Shown one piece after another: positions 22,801 to 34,786 of a stretch of DNA of 47,830 bases. Made by a program: the position numbers and the translations under genes. The notes beneath the pieces were generated by a model that saw only the letters and a program-made list of their open reading frames with translations, had not been told where the DNA came from and did not search any database. The stretch is from Thamnocephalis sphaerospora (lineage: Eukaryota; Zoopagomycota; Zoopagomycetes; Zoopagales; Sigmoideomycetaceae). The stretch lies in contig KZ992474.1 of NCBI GenBank assembly GCA_003614735.1, positions 1 through 47,830 on the forward strand, given 5' to 3'. Every line of letters starts with the position of its first letter. Position 1 is the stretch's first letter.

Positions 22801-25472
22801 TTTCCACGTGCAGCTGTTGCAGCTTTTGCTTCACTAGAAGCAGCACATAGTATACCAATCGTCAGCACAGAATACGTAAAGCTAGTGATCCAAGCCGGAA
22901 TTCTGTCATAACTTACATGCGCCGATGCCGCACGCAAGCGGGTCATCCAGCAGTCGGTAATGGCGACGCTCCTGAACCAGATCAAGCAGCTTCGGGAACA
23001 GCTCGTCGTAGCCACGCACACTACCGGTGGCACAGCAGCTCATGCTTACCACCGCGGCGTTTGGAAGCGCGTCCTCAGCCATGCGGCGCTGGTGCGGCGT
23101 TTCGTTGTCGTGTGTGCAGTCCATGAAAATGGCGTGCGGCGCTCTGGGACGCACGGGAATAAACAAGCACACACGCTTGTTATCATGATCGCCGTGCAGT
23201 ATGCCGGGCGTAGAGTGGCATTTTTCGTCAAACGAGCCGATCGGCATGCCACCGTAGCGGTGAGCAAGTCGGCTGAGCTCGCGCACACTGTCCGCACGCA
23301 TGCTCTCGCGCACTAGCGAGTGGATACCCAGACGGCTCACATAGGTGATGTCTACCTCTTCGCTGCCGGTGAACAGCTCGGCCGTCACGTAGAGATCTGG
23401 GCGGACACGGCGGGCCGCATCGAGTACGTGCTCGGCCAGCGCAAGCGGCGTAGAATGGCAGTTGTCCAGACGGAAGCCATGGAAATGCTGCGCCATCAGC
23501 TTGGCATAGCGTGTCATATAGTCCCAAAGCCATGGATTGTCGTCGCGATGCAAGCCAAAGCGCAGCTTGACGCAGTCGCCCCAGACAATTACATCGCGGC
23601 GCAGGTAGGCCGACGAGCCAGGAGCGGCAAAGTCGTGCAGCGGATTGCCGCCCCAGACCCAGCCGTTGTTTGCTAGCACCAGTGATCCTTCTGGATGTCC
23701 CCGCGTATGTGCGTTGAGAGGAAGACGCGTAAAGTAGGTGGTCATGAGTGGGCTGTTTGCCGTAATCCGACCGCGCTTTGGGCCGTCCTCCTCCAGACGC
23801 TCGTAACGTGCCGTATTGCCAATGTTGCGAATGATGGCCGCCACATCGTCATCATAGCGCGCGTAGAACGGCATATTGACGGCATCCAACAGCTGAAGCA
23901 ACACAGTGCAGGCCTTGTCGATAATCTCGCTCGGCCAGCCGTTCTCGGTGCTAGGCGCGGCGGTGGCGGCTGATGCGTCTGCACACAAGGCAAGCACAAA
24001 TGGCACAGCGACATGCATGTCGACACGCTTACCAAACCGCTTTCCTGGGTGCTCGTCGCGCACAGCCAATTTGACAAACAGCGCGACACGGTCGGCCGGC
24101 GTGTACTCGGGTAGATTGGTTGGCAGCTGGGCGCTCGCTACCTCTACCACGCGCACATGGCTTGGATCGCCATTCGTCAGGTGTTTGCGGCACTGCTTAA
24201 TGGCAGCGGTCGTGTCGATCACATAGTACTGCCAGAGATCCAGCCCAGAAACCACTTTGACACGGAATGCATCCATCACAGCATCTAGATCGCTTTGCTG
24301 CTTCAGCTCGTCTGGCAGCTGGTACACAGAGGCAAGTTCGCCCGAAAACTTGATCAGTGCCTCGTCCAGCTCAAAAGCCGGCGTTAGATGCGGCGAGTTG
24401 GCCAAGTTATAGCCTGGTCATGGTTGGCAGCATTAGCGAAAACCAGCGCGGATCAATAATGCGCCAGCACTGATGTACCACTTGCCTGCTTCCGGGTGGT
24501 TCTGCAGCCAGAGACTGTTGTTTGCAGTGTGGTTCAGCACTAGATCTGCCACAGCCAAAATGCCGTGATCGTTCTCGATCTTGTGAAGCGTCTCGCTCAG
24601 CTTCTTCCAGCGAGCGCTTTCGTCCAGCATCGGCGCATTTTTAAACAGCTCGTCGGATAGCGCCATCTGATCATAGATGGAATAGGGCGAGTCCGATTCG
24701 CCACGCGCCTGTACTGGCGCATAATGGATCAAATTGTAGCCAAGACGCGCCGCGTTGGCCATATGCTTTGGCCACAAATCCAGGTCACCAAGCCACTTTG
24801 GTATGGCACTCTGCAGCGCCACACCATCCAGCGAAAGCTGCTCCGCATGTGCGTCATCCTGGCCATGGCGATGGATGCGCAGCATCGGCTCCACCACAAA
24901 GTAGCCGGTGTTGCTTTCACTCCGGGAAAGCATGTTGTCTCTGTGCTTCACCACCCTACCAACTGGCATGCCGTTGATCTTGCGTGCGTCATGCTCCAGG
25001 TGGTACTCAAACGCGCCCACATGGCGGATTGGCACATCGCAGTAACGGTCTTCAAACACGCGTCCTTGAAACCTGGCCCCACGTTAATCTATGCCATTGC
25101 ATCACAATCACGTGTGCCCCATCTCCTACCTCTGACAGTGGAATTGGTCGCGCGAGAATACATCGCTGTCCGGCACATTGGTAAATTAGCAGTCGGCTGG
25201 CGCAATGTCAGCGATGTGGTCTTACCCATCGGCCGGATAGTTGGTGCATAGCGCTGCATGCGAGCCTACGTCACTGCCTAGCGGCAATTCAAAGCGAAGG
25301 ATGTATCCCTCCTCGCTGGGCGGAGGCAGGCGTATGTACTGCCAGGGAAAGCGTTAGCCATGGCTGACGGCCAAGCGCCACGCATAGCATATACCTGGAG
25401 TGCTGGCGAACCATCCTGATTCAGTCGCGCCACATACACCTTAATAGGCGCCTTCTCAGGCAACTTTGTCAT
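19852..25472 (-). CDS. GDB1: Glycogen debranching enzyme (4-alpha-glucanotransferase/amylo-1,6-glucosidase)
   Basis: Fourteen exons give 1557 aa, the normal length for eukaryotic debranching enzymes: 25472-25395, 25338-25226, 25072-24471, 24413-22917, 22833-22754, 22700-22598, 22526-22161, 22073-21899, 21836-20854, 20786-20700, 20642-20506, 20428-20243, 20175-20101, 20043-19852. The N-terminal transferase (GH13-like) has [15 protein letters not shown] with the nucleophile Asp at about 581 and AELFTGSEE with the acid/base Glu at about 610. The C-terminal glucosidase (GH133-like) has [11 protein letters not shown]-type [60 protein letters not shown] and [13 protein letters not shown]. It removes glycogen branch points in the cytosol. 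One intron uses a GC donor. Nothing suggests inactivation. Confidence 0.97.
20787..20853 (-). other. GC-AG intron in GDB1
   Basis: The donor reads G|GCAAGT, the usual context of GC-AG introns, and the acceptor is CTAG. A GT two bases further in (AA|GTACC) would put the next exon out of frame. With the GC donor, the protein runs from VQIEE directly into [13 protein letters not shown], which fits the debranching family. Confidence 0.85.
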
Positions 25473-25801
25473 TTCAAACAAACACGCTAAAACACTGGCC
25501 TAACCACTAACGTAGCAGGTTAGAAAAAAGGATAGAAACAGCAGCAGGAGTAGAGAGATGCGAATGCACGAGATTGCTCGGTCGGCTAGAGAGTAGATAC
25601 AGCGCTGCTTACCCCGGATGATGGGTTCAGCTAAACGCGCTGATTGGTCCGATGCTCTGGCGGATAAGCAGCGAGCCATCCTGCCGATAAGCAAATGAGC
25701 CACCACCTGTAGTAGAGCGGAGATTTCAAAAGGTCTATTACTGAATGGATACAATGCAGAGATACATCCGTGGCAGTGCCCGGTTCACATGACGCAAGGG
25801 C
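25473..25801. other. Intergenic: GDB1 promoter and CSC1-like 3' end
   Basis: 329 bases between two minus-strand genes. The stretch must carry the GDB1 promoter and the 3' UTR of the CSC1-like gene. A small minus-strand frame (84 codons) has no family resemblance. No clear motif is seen. Confidence 0.5.
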
Positions 25802-28800
25802 CTAGCGAGGCATCGCGCGATCAATATCGTGATCGTCGCTGTGCGTGCTCGATGCAACGCTTGTTGCTCCGAAGCTGGTGAGCTGCGTGTCGAACCCTGC
25901 GCTGCTGGCAGCGACGGCGCCGTTTACACACTGGTGCCGCGGCGGATACATATATCCTTGCTCGTCAAACACACCCAGGCGGCCTGAAATGCGGGCCCGC
26001 GAGCTTACTAGCGCCGTATCCACCTCCACGACGGCGTCCAGGTCTATCCTCCGCCGGTCGGGATGCATGGGCAGCCATAGGTTCCAGGAAAGCGGTCGGA
26101 TAGCGTCTGGATCAAGAAACGTATCCTCCACATCACCCATCAAGTCACGGTAGACCCGGCGACATGGTGCCGTGTGCTGTCGAGGTGTATACGGTCCGTG
26201 ATCCGTGGGACTCGCCGATGCCAGTGCCTCCGCTGCGGTAGAGCTGCCCGCAAGGTACGGCTGGTTCACCTGGCAGTCCGCAGGTACGTCATCCGACGCA
26301 CTCGAGCGCTCATTGGCGTCCTCGCCGCTCGTCGCTACGTGACTGGGCATGCTTTCACGTGGTGACGAGCGCTCTGCTACGGGCGATGGAATGTGCAAAC
26401 TTGCTGTCTCCTGCGGATTCATCAAAGTACGAGGCGCAGAAGATCGTGTGTCCAATGCAACTGCCGTGGCGCGCACCAGCGACTCGCCCGATTCTGCCGT
26501 AGTATGTCGCGTGAGTTCTCTCGACTTCTCGCCGCGGAATCCTCGGAAGCCATGCATGGGCATACCGACTCGTCGTCGTGCTTCCGCTAGTGTTGAGGCC
26601 GGAACTGAGCGCGAGGTGGCGTCCGAGCTGGCACGATACATGTCAATCGTGACCGGGCTAGGCCCACCAGACAGCGGTAGGGGTGACGACGGCGTCGATC
26701 GGCCCAGAGCGGACTCTCGCTGGCGACGCATTGACGCCACATCTGCCGCACTAGACTTGCTGCTGTTCCGATCACTGCCACCATGCGGGGAGCTATCGCC
26801 TGCAGCATTCTGAATCAGGCAGGCCTCTGACGCCCCTACAACAGACGAAGTTGGATGAAGATCGGCCGAGTCCAAGCTGGACAAGTCACCATCGTTAACT
26901 GCTTGCTTGTCTTTACCCGCCACATAATCAGCGCGCTTGGCGTGCGTCGGCGATTCATTCACGCTCTGCGAGCTTTCCGATATATTTGACGGTGGTCCAG
27001 CCATGTGCAATCCAGGTCCGCCGTAGGTGTCGCTCTGAGCGTTGATGCGCAACGCGCCCGTGTTGCGCAGCGTGTCCATCTGCGAGTGACCGGGCGAGCC
27101 AGGCACCGACTGCACAAAGCTCACCACATCGACGCCAGCGTGGCGTTTCACGTCGTTTGCCACTGGTCGGACAGCCAGTGTCGCGCACTCTGCCATCTCC
27201 AGATCCCGTCGACGATTGACCATCATTACACCGGCATCGCGCAGCGTCTCTAGCGGCAAAAACTTGATTCGCCGATCAAACCGACGATGACACCATATGC
27301 GGAAGGCAACGGTTGCGATGATTGCCGGTGCCAGCGCTAAACTTGCGTAAGTCATCTGCTTCACCGACAGGATGCCGATCATGGTGAGTTGCATCAGCAC
27401 CAAACTGTCAATGGTGTACGCGAATGCCTTGCGCCAGTAGCGCCCGCCCGTTTCGTAGCGTCGCACGTAGGCATAGGCAAACTGGTGCTTGAAAACCAGA
27501 TAGGCGACGGCAAAGTATATCGTGGCAAACGCAAGGATCAGCGGGTTGATGACAGCATAAATCATGGATACCACCAGCATCAGGATGTGCAGCGGAAAGT
27601 AGTAAAAGTACGGAAAGCTGAGCGGTGTCCTGCGATACTGCAGTGTACGTGGCGTGTTTTTGACCAGCGTCGAAGTCATGCAAAGCGAATATGCGAGCGG
27701 GACAAAGAGCTGCACCAGCTCAAGGCCGTGGATACAAGTGCTGAACACGACATAGTTGATGAAAAAGGTGGCTCCCTATTGTGCATGCCGTCTGGTGTTA
27801 GCAGGCCGAGCAAAAAAAGCATCGATCGCTACGCCATGGCCACTGGTCGCCTACATACCTGGGGAATCGTTTCACCCAGCGTGGTGTAAATATCCCTATT
27901 GCCTTCGATAACACCGCGAGCCGTTTCAAGAAATGCCTTGCCGATTAGAAAGACGATAACAGCGTTGAAGATGGCAAAAATGAAATAGCGACGCAGCGTC
28001 ACCGACTCGATCGCCGAGTAGGTGGGTAGTGACTCGGTTTTCTCCGACACACCTGGCGATGGAAAGACGGGCATGTAAGCATACTAGCACCATTGTAGGC
28101 CACTGCATAGGGCGCAGCGCCACAACGTACTCAGCAGGATGAATGGCAGGATGGACATGAACAACGCAATGATCGCGGGTGGCAGTACGTCTCCGATAAG
28201 CCCGGCGAAAAACTGGGATCTCTCATTGGACTTGTTTGCATTCTTGATTTTTTCAATCAGATCGGTAAAGCTAGGACCCAGAATGATTGTCGACATGATA
28301 AACAGCCAGAAAATGGTAAGACTCCTAAACGGTGCCAGCACGCCTATTAGTCACAAATCATCGAGCACGTCGGACCAACGTTAATGCAAAGAAAGTAGAC
28401 GCACCATATAGCAATGTTGATGGTTGTACGCCGTGCTCGACGCACGTTCCGATTGACCTTGTGATTCTGCCAGATAATGTCATGTGGCTCTGGCGCCATG
28501 TGAATCCGATGCGAGCTGGAATCGGCGCTGATGATACTCTGCGCACAGAGCTGTGCGGAGGCTGGATGCACAAAAGTGACAAATCCTGTCGTCGTCGGCT
28601 TTGCGTCGCGTATATACGAAGCACGGAGCTCGGCTACTCGACGATCCTGCTTGTTGAACTTGCGCAGGTGATAGTCGATGGCAGGCTGCTGGCGCGCATG
28701 ATGCGCCTTCATGCTAAGACGCATCGGCTGGAAAGGATCCAGCGCCTGAGGCGGCAGATCGGTGAGCGTACGCCAGATGTTGAAGCCCTCGTCCTCTCCA

Positions 28801-29996
28801 ATGGGGTCGGTCGGCTGCGAGCCAGACACCAACAGCTGTCCAGGCCGGCCGAGACCGGTTGCGCCAAGAAGATTGTGAGTAGCACGATACATGGCAGCGC
28901 TTGGCGGTTGTTCCCTCTGCCGTCCAAACGTGCGTGCAACCATGCTCAGAAGGTTGCGAATGGTACCACCGTCAGTGTGCTGCCCGTTGCTTCTCCAGCG
29001 TGAGGCCTCTCCTAGACTCGGCAGTTGTGGGCTATTCTGAATGCCAGCTGCATCCTCCTCGTGACGCAGCATACCAGCATCCAGCGTCTGGTCGCTATCA
29101 TTGCGCAGCTGACGCAGTGTGCGCCGCTGACGCACAGCAGTCATCACGTTCTTGGCCAGCTCAATGTGAAGCCGCTCCAGCTCCACCAGATGCTGTTCGC
29201 GTCGCACAAGACGACGACTCAACTTTGACGAATGGCGCAGAACTTTGGCCGATTCCACCTGGCCAATGCCAAGACTCGTAAAGTACTGGCGCAGTCCTTC
29301 GTCAGATCGCAGATGCTTGGGCAGCTCCGTGACCATGACAGTTCGCGAGCATAATCGGCCATCGCTGACACTCCGCATGACAAACTCGCGTCGCAGTTTG
29401 ACAAACGCTAACATGTCACGGTAAAAGAACCAGATGGTCAGTCCGGTAAAGACATAGGTCAGCATCATGTGTACGTAGAGCACTGGCTCAGTCTTCTCGA
29501 TGGGTGTCATTGAGAACGATTCAAGCCGCGCTCCATTTTCGCTCTTCTCGTAACGATGGTTTAGCGGCAGTAGCACACCGCCAATCACCATAAACGAGAT
29601 AAGCATAAGCTGGCAGGCGGTCTTTAGGAATCGGAGGTGCATCACTGTATCCAATCCCGTGTGCGTCAGCATAAACTCCTCCGATAGCCGCATCGTCGCC
29701 GGTATCCATTGAAATAGGCCGTTGGGGATGGGCGGCGTAGGGTCTCTGTGCGCATACACACGGTCGTACACAGTGTAAGCGAGCCGCGCATCGGCGATAG
29801 CACGTCAGCTGGGCCCACCGGGCGACACTTACTTGGCCAGCCGACAGCGCGGCGTGTACAGGTGCTGCAGCCATTTTGTGCGGCGCAGTATTTCAAAGGC
29901 ACCCACGCAAAGGGTGGTAATGCCCCAGGACAGGCCAAGCTGCGTGGCAAGCCCGTCGAACGAAGGGTCGGAATTGCGCTCCTTCAAAGTCGCCAT
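25802..29996 (-). CDS. CSC1/TMEM63-like (DUF221) cation channel, RSN1/PHM7 type
   Basis: Five exons (29996-29833, 29745-28405, 28324-28131, 28052-27859, 27775-25802) encode 1288 aa. The first transmembrane helix lies in GLSWGITTLCVGAFEI. A cytosolic domain, with VMVTELPKHLRSDEGLRQYF and an RRE-rich helix, sits between TM3 and TM4. The pore region follows: LTIFWLFIMSTIIL, PPAIIALFMSILPFILL, YFIFAIFNAVIVFLIG, FPYFYYFPLHILMLVVSMIY and INPLILAFATIYFAVAYLVF. The last two blocks are the family signature. Members are osmosensitive or mechanosensitive cation channels or plasma-membrane proteins. The soluble C-terminal tail is unusually long (about 460 residues), Ser-rich, with possible phosphorylation sites. 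The start lies in good context, and the N-terminus is extracytosolic by family topology. Confidence 0.93.
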
Positions 29997-31273
29997 GAGT
30001 GCAGCGCAGGCGCCTCGCCGCAGGCGTGCAGAGTAGCGTTCGAGGGCACGCGCGCGTCACAGTATTGAACAGAGTCCGATTCGGTGTCCGCGCAATAGCA
30101 CACTACGTCCGGATGACAGGCAGGCGGCGTCAAGATGGCCTGACAAGGATGGTGCGGCAGATGAAGCAGGGCGTAGCGGCAGGTGAAAGGCCAGACGCCA
30201 AGAATGGATGCTGGAGGTATGAGAGCGAGTACTAGTGCTAATAAGCAATGCAAGAGAGGTGTAGAAACGAATGCAGCAGGCGTCAGCAAGGGAAGCCACA
30301 ACACTGCGACACCAAGACAACCAAAGATCAGGGCAAGCGGCGGCGGGGGTAGGCACGCACGGTAGCAAGGAGCTGAAAGGGGTGTTGTGGCGACAGGCAG
30401 CAGACGACGCAGGGGAAGCGGTGGCCCAGTGGCGACAAGAAACAGCCGACAGACGAGCGGGCGTGTGGGCGAGCGAATGAATGGAGCACAAAGCGAATAT
30501 GCTTGGCAAAACACGTAAATGACACACGTTGGGAGGAAAAGCGCCTCTATGCCGATGGCATGCATGCTTGAGCCGGCGTCCCAGCGTGGAGACAGTCAAA
30601 AAACGCCAGTTGCCTCTTTTGCAGAGACAAATGCCCATCACCCGCCCATTGTCTAAATTAGTGGTCCGCATCTGTCACGGGGAAAATTCCACCGCGACGC
30701 GCCACAGTGTCACACACCAGCATGGGGTCCGGACATTGAAAACTGCTGCATTTTACCATCGACAGCTTATCCACGTGGTAAGACTGCGGAATAAGCATGC
30801 AAGCAGCCGCGCGTTGACGCAGTGTTTGAGATGGCCCTTATTGCTAATGATAGATATGTTCGCGTATGCTCCGTGGCGCTGGCAAGCGATGGTATATAAT
30901 GTGCACGTCAAGCGGCGAGCATGTCTTTGGCCATCCCACTTACCTCCGCTTCCGCACGCGCGCGCTACGTAGCACGCTTTGCTTAACGATACACGTCAGC
31001 ATCGACATCATTAAACATCATCGCCACGGTTTTACGATTTCCTGCCTTACAAGAAACGCCCTTTCCTTCTCTCCCTCAGACTCCGCTCATCCTTGCTGGA
31101 TCGCCCTCTAGAAGCTCTCCTGTTTACCACCGGTGGTGACTTATAGCAACGCCTGGTGCAGGTGCTAATTGACTTGTCTGGTATTCCTGATAAGCATCTA
31201 TTGGTAAGTATTTAACGTCGAGCCAAGCGTCAAGTCTGCGAAAATTAATCTGGTATGCTGCGATGGACAGAAA
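29997..31273. other. Intergenic promoter region between divergent genes
   Basis: 1.28 kb between the start codons of the CSC1-like gene (-) and the SNG1-like gene (+). The part nearest the CSC1-like gene is pyrimidine-rich on the minus strand. A GGTATATAAT box is at 30891-30900, 374 bases before the SNG1-like start. Another CT-rich run lies at about 31055-31080. I saw no convincing gene. Confidence 0.6.
31204..31270 (+). other. Probable 5' UTR intron of the SNG1-like gene
   Basis: A strong GTAAGT donor at 31204 and a GGACAG acceptor at 31270 frame a 67-base intron with a TTAAC element. It ends three bases before the start codon. The sequence before the donor is AT-rich enough to be leader. 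Confidence 0.6.
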
Positions 31274-34200
31274 ATGAACTTTCGACGCCCGAGCCACGCC
31301 CGCACTGCAAGCAATACGCGCACAGACACCGAAAGCGTGCTTAGCCAGCAGAGTATCTCCGCCGACTATAGAGTTGCCGTTCGTGAACAGGTGGAAATTA
31401 TCGACCTTGGTTTTGGCGAGCCGTTCTCAAGCATGTCGCGAGGACAAACCACCACCGTTGCCGAGTCGCAGTCCTTTGGACATATCCGCTCCGACAGCTT
31501 GGAGTCGCTCAGCACGAGCGACATTGCTCCAGGTATTCCGGTCAACTCTCAGTCCTACGGATACACCCACTACAGCAGCACCGAATCGCGCGGCACCGGC
31601 AATGCTATGCGTGGTGGCATGCTCGTTCAGGAGCAGACGTTTGAGCACTCGTACACCGACCATGCCGCCTCCACCAATGCCAACAGCGCCATGCACAGCA
31701 GCGCGCTTCTCCACTCGCAAACCTCCAACACCAGCAGCACAACGCGCGGTGGCGTCCGAGTCGAGGAGCAGGTCATCGAATACAGCTACATCGACCGTAT
31801 CGAGTCGTCCCACACAAGCACGCAAATGCACAGTGATGCTCTCGTCGAATCGCAAACTTCCGGCGCCGCTCGCTCTGACGCCATCGAATCGACCGGCACC
31901 AGCGGTGCAACACGCGGCGGCATCGTCATTGAAGAGCAAGTTATCGAGCACACGAATGCCAACCGCATCGAGTCGGCCAGCATCAGCAGTGCCATGCACG
32001 ACAGCGCAATGGTCGAGCTGCAACTCAACGACGATGTCCACGCCGGTAATGCCGAATCGGCCAGCATAGGCAGTGCCGCACGTGGTGACATGCTCATGGC
32101 CGAGTCTCAGGCTTTCAAGAACGTGCGTGCCAACAGCACCGACTCGCTCAGCACAGGTAGTGCAATGCATGGCGGGGTGCTCCTGGCTGGATCTCAGGCT
32201 TGGAGGTCTGCAAACTCTAGCACCACGACGTTTGGTCCGAGCGGTGCAGCGCACGAGCAAATCCTCACAGATTCGCAAGCTGTCGAGCCTGTTCACGCCA
32301 GCAGCACCGAGTCGCCTGGTCTGGGTGATGCCACGCACGGTGGCGTGCTTCTGGCTGGATCGCAAGCTTGGAAGTCTGCACACTCTAGCACCGCATCGCT
32401 TGGTCCGAGCGGTGCAGCGCACGAGCAAATCCTCACAGATTCGCAAGCTGTCGAGCCTGTTCACGCCAGCAGCACCGAGTCGCCTGGTCTGGGTGATGCC
32501 ACGCACGGTGGCGTGCTTCTGGCTGGATCGCAAGCTTGGAAGTCTGCACACTCTAGCACCGCATCGCTTGGTCCGAGCGGTGCAGCGCACGAGCAAATCC
32601 TCACAGATTCGCAAGCTGTCGAGCCTGTTCACGCCAGCAGTACCGAGTCGCCTGGTCTGGGTGATGCCACGCACAGTGGCGTGCTTCTGGCTGGATCGCA
32701 GGCCTTTGAGTCTGTGCCTTCCAGCGGTACCGAGTCGCCCAGCACAGGTGGTGCTGTGCCTGCCAGTGCTCCGGCCGGCAGTCGGGCGCTTGGAAACCTC
32801 CACCCCGGCAGTCCCGGATCGCCCAGCGCAAGCAGCAGGGCACAGCGGCCGCGCTCGTCCACCATGCCCGTGACACCTAGTCGCCGCCGCAAGCTTCGCA
32901 TGGTCGCTCGCAGTCCCTCCACGCCCAGCAACCTGCAATATGCACGCGCTTGCACCGACCTTTACTCAAGGCCCCGTCGCAACAGCACGATGCCTCGCAT
33001 CTTCCGCTGGCCGACGCTACTTGCACTAGCCCTGATGGCCCTCCTCTTGTATGCCTACGCATGGCTTTACATTGGATCACTCTGGAATCCGAACGCCTAC
33101 ATGGCGGGTATGCCGGTGGCCATCCTCAACGATGACGTTGGCCCAGATGCAGAGGGCAAGGCTATGGGCGCGGCTGTGGTTAGTCTGCTCAAGGGCAACC
33201 CCGAGGGCGCCTTTAACTGGAAGGTGCTGGATGGCCAGCAGGGTGCCACGCGCGACACACTATACCAGCTCGTGGAGTCTGGCCAGTATGCTGCGGCGCT
33301 CTACATTCCCAGCGGCTTTAGCCGTATGTACCGCCCAACTCTGTCGGACCGCCCGGGTGGCGCTGTTCTGCCGGGTGCACCGACGGGCAATGTTCCGCAA
33401 GATGGACAGACTGGCGGTGCTCCTCAGGGTGCACAGACCGGCAATGTCCCGCAGGATGCACAGACTGGCAATGTTCCTCAGGGGGCACAGACTGGCAACG
33501 CTCCTCAGGGCGCGCTGACTAGCGGTGCGCCTGGTGCCGGCCAGATCCGAAGCCAGGGCCAAAACTACATGCCGAGCGGCGCAAGCAAGTATTCGGCCGG
33601 TACTGGCGATCAAAAGTATCGCTTCGCTTCGCTCAACCAAAAGGTCGACAACGCGCCCACCATCGACTACATCCACGATCAGGGCCGCGACTACGCAGCG
33701 GACGCACTGGTGACCCAGTCGATGCACCAGACGATGGCACAGGTGGACGCGGAGCTGCCGCAGGACGCGGACGCACCGTCGATTCGCATGATGGATCATG
33801 CGGTACATCCGGTGCATCGCATCGGCCAGCACTATGCCAGCTACATCCAGGTGGCCATTGTGTTTGTCGCATGCATCATCACCATCACGATTCTGCAGCG
33901 GTTCTCTCTGGCCAACGAGCAGCAGCATCGGATGGATGTCGAGAGCGCCAACGCTGGCACCTGGCATGTTGCGTCTGATCTGTGGCGCGACCACCCGCAG
34001 AACAGGCGTCAGCTGCACCGCCGCGAGACCTGGATCTATGGCGAGCCGGCAAACCACAGCCGCCCACCACTGGTGTCGCGTGCCGCCCTGCGCAAGCATC
34101 TGGTGGCGCTGGCGGCGCTCGCCGTCGTGTGCCTGCTCGTCTGGTCGGTGCCACTGTGCCTGAACGGTTACCAGAGCGCCGGCGGCCATCCGATGCTCGC

Positions 34201-34600
34201 ACTGCTCTGGCTGATCTTCTCCGCCGTGGCCTTTGCCAGCGCCCTTAACCTGCTGTGTTTGCTTGTGGGCGTTAGCCTTTTCCCTCTGGTGGCCACGCTG
34301 ATCTTGGTGTTGCTGCTCACGGCTAGCAGCGCCTTCATCGCCGACCAGCTGGGGCCTGCCTTTTTCCAGATCGGCCGTGCCTTCCCCTTCTACTACGCAG
34401 TACGCGGCCTCCGCTTCCTCTACTTTGGTGCCGTAGGACGGCTCATGTGGGTCAATGTGCTTGCACTGCTGGCCTGGATCTGTCTGCCGCTCGCCATCTC
34501 GCTTTTCATCACTGCGCGCCGTAACGCAGAGCGTCGCCGCACCGACCAGTCTTCTCGGATGCTCAAGCAGGGTGCTGGCTCCGATGGCCAAATGGTCTAA
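31274..34600 (+). CDS. SNG1/DUF3533-family membrane protein with expanded repeat N-terminus
   Basis: A single exon encodes 1108 aa; the ATG has A at -3. The C-terminal half is the SNG1/DUF3533 module. A TM helix (LALALMALLLYAYAWLYIGS, about 575-598) is followed by the luminal/extracellular block with VAILNDDVGPDAEGK and LYQLVESGQYAAALYIPSGF. Then come several C-terminal TM helices, including ALAALAVVCLLVWSVPL and LFPLVATLILVLLLTASSA. Yeast SNG1 affects drug resistance and membrane lipid asymmetry. The N-terminal ~560 residues are unlike SNG1: Ser/Thr/Ala-rich degenerate repeats of about 28 residues with a recurring SQ and (T)ES core, including near-identical 56-residue copies. A second 9-residue repeat block sits in the loop. 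The N-terminal part should be cytosolic and disordered. Confidence 0.88.
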   Translation: MNFRRPSHARTASNTRTDTESVLSQQSISADYRVAVREQVEIIDLGFGEPFSSMSRGQTTTVAESQSFGHIRSDSLESLSTSDIAPGIPVNSQSYGYTHYSSTESRGTGNAMRGGMLVQEQTFEHSYTDHAASTNANSAMHSSALLHSQTSNTSSTTRGGVRVEEQVIEYSYIDRIESSHTSTQMHSDALVESQTSGAARSDAIESTGTSGATRGGIVIEEQVIEHTNANRIESASISSAMHDSAMVELQLNDDVHAGNAESASIGSAARGDMLMAESQAFKNVRANSTDSLSTGSAMHGGVLLAGSQAWRSANSSTTTFGPSGAAHEQILTDSQAVEPVHASSTESPGLGDATHGGVLLAGSQAWKSAHSSTASLGPSGAAHEQILTDSQAVEPVHASSTESPGLGDATHGGVLLAGSQAWKSAHSSTASLGPSGAAHEQILTDSQAVEPVHASSTESPGLGDATHSGVLLAGSQAFESVPSSGTESPSTGGAVPASAPAGSRALGNLHPGSPGSPSASSRAQRPRSSTMPVTPSRRRKLRMVARSPSTPSNLQYARACTDLYSRPRRNSTMPRIFRWPTLLALALMALLLYAYAWLYIGSLWNPNAYMAGMPVAILNDDVGPDAEGKAMGAAVVSLLKGNPEGAFNWKVLDGQQGATRDTLYQLVESGQYAAALYIPSGFSRMYRPTLSDRPGGAVLPGAPTGNVPQDGQTGGAPQGAQTGNVPQDAQTGNVPQGAQTGNAPQGALTSGAPGAGQIRSQGQNYMPSGASKYSAGTGDQKYRFASLNQKVDNAPTIDYIHDQGRDYAADALVTQSMHQTMAQVDAELPQDADAPSIRMMDHAVHPVHRIGQHYASYIQVAIVFVACIITITILQRFSLANEQQHRMDVESANAGTWHVASDLWRDHPQNRRQLHRRETWIYGEPANHSRPPLVSRAALRKHLVALAALAVVCLLVWSVPLCLNGYQSAGGHPMLALLWLIFSAVAFASALNLLCLLVGVSLFPLVATLILVLLLTASSAFIADQLGPAFFQIGRAFPFYYAVRGLRFLYFGAVGRLMWVNVLALLAWICLPLAISLFITARRNAERRRTDQSSRMLKQGAGSDGQMV
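32234..32700 (+). repeat. 168-base tandem repeats (56 codons) inside the SNG1-like gene
   Basis: Units start at 32234, 32402 and 32570. By eye the first two are identical over all 168 bases. The third has two substitutions in its first 130 bases and then diverges. Each unit encodes 56 residues (GPSGAAHEQILTDSQ... to ...SAHSSTASL) and is itself two copies of a looser 28-residue motif. Confidence 0.95.
33386..33520 (+). repeat. 27-base tandem repeat (five copies) in the SNG1-like gene
   Basis: Five copies of a nine-residue unit: GNVPQDGQT, GGAPQGAQT, GNVPQDAQT, GNVPQGAQT and GNAPQGALT. They lie in the loop between the first TM helix and the C-terminal TM cluster, so they probably face outside or the lumen. 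Confidence 0.92.
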
Positions 34601-34786
34601 CCAACGTCGCCGGCGACGACAGGGCGTCTACGCTGCTGCCCTGGATTCCTACTCCTGCTGTCCTACCTGTGATCATTTGCATGATTGTTTCCTGTGCCAA
34701 TAGAGATTTGTGTTGTCTGTTCTCAACAAATAACCCGCTAATGTGTTGTCCTGTGACGTGAGACTAACCACACTTGCACACACCTC

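Noticed and set aside
31427-32938. 503-codon antisense open frame, and a 266-codon plus-strand frame, over the SNG1-like repeats
   Set aside because: Both follow from the repeat units being open in several frames; the 1108-codon sense frame carries the recognisable domain.
33260-34591. 443-codon antisense frame over the SNG1-like C-terminus
   Set aside because: It is a shadow of the GC-rich sense frame, with His/Arg/Gln-rich sequence and no family match.
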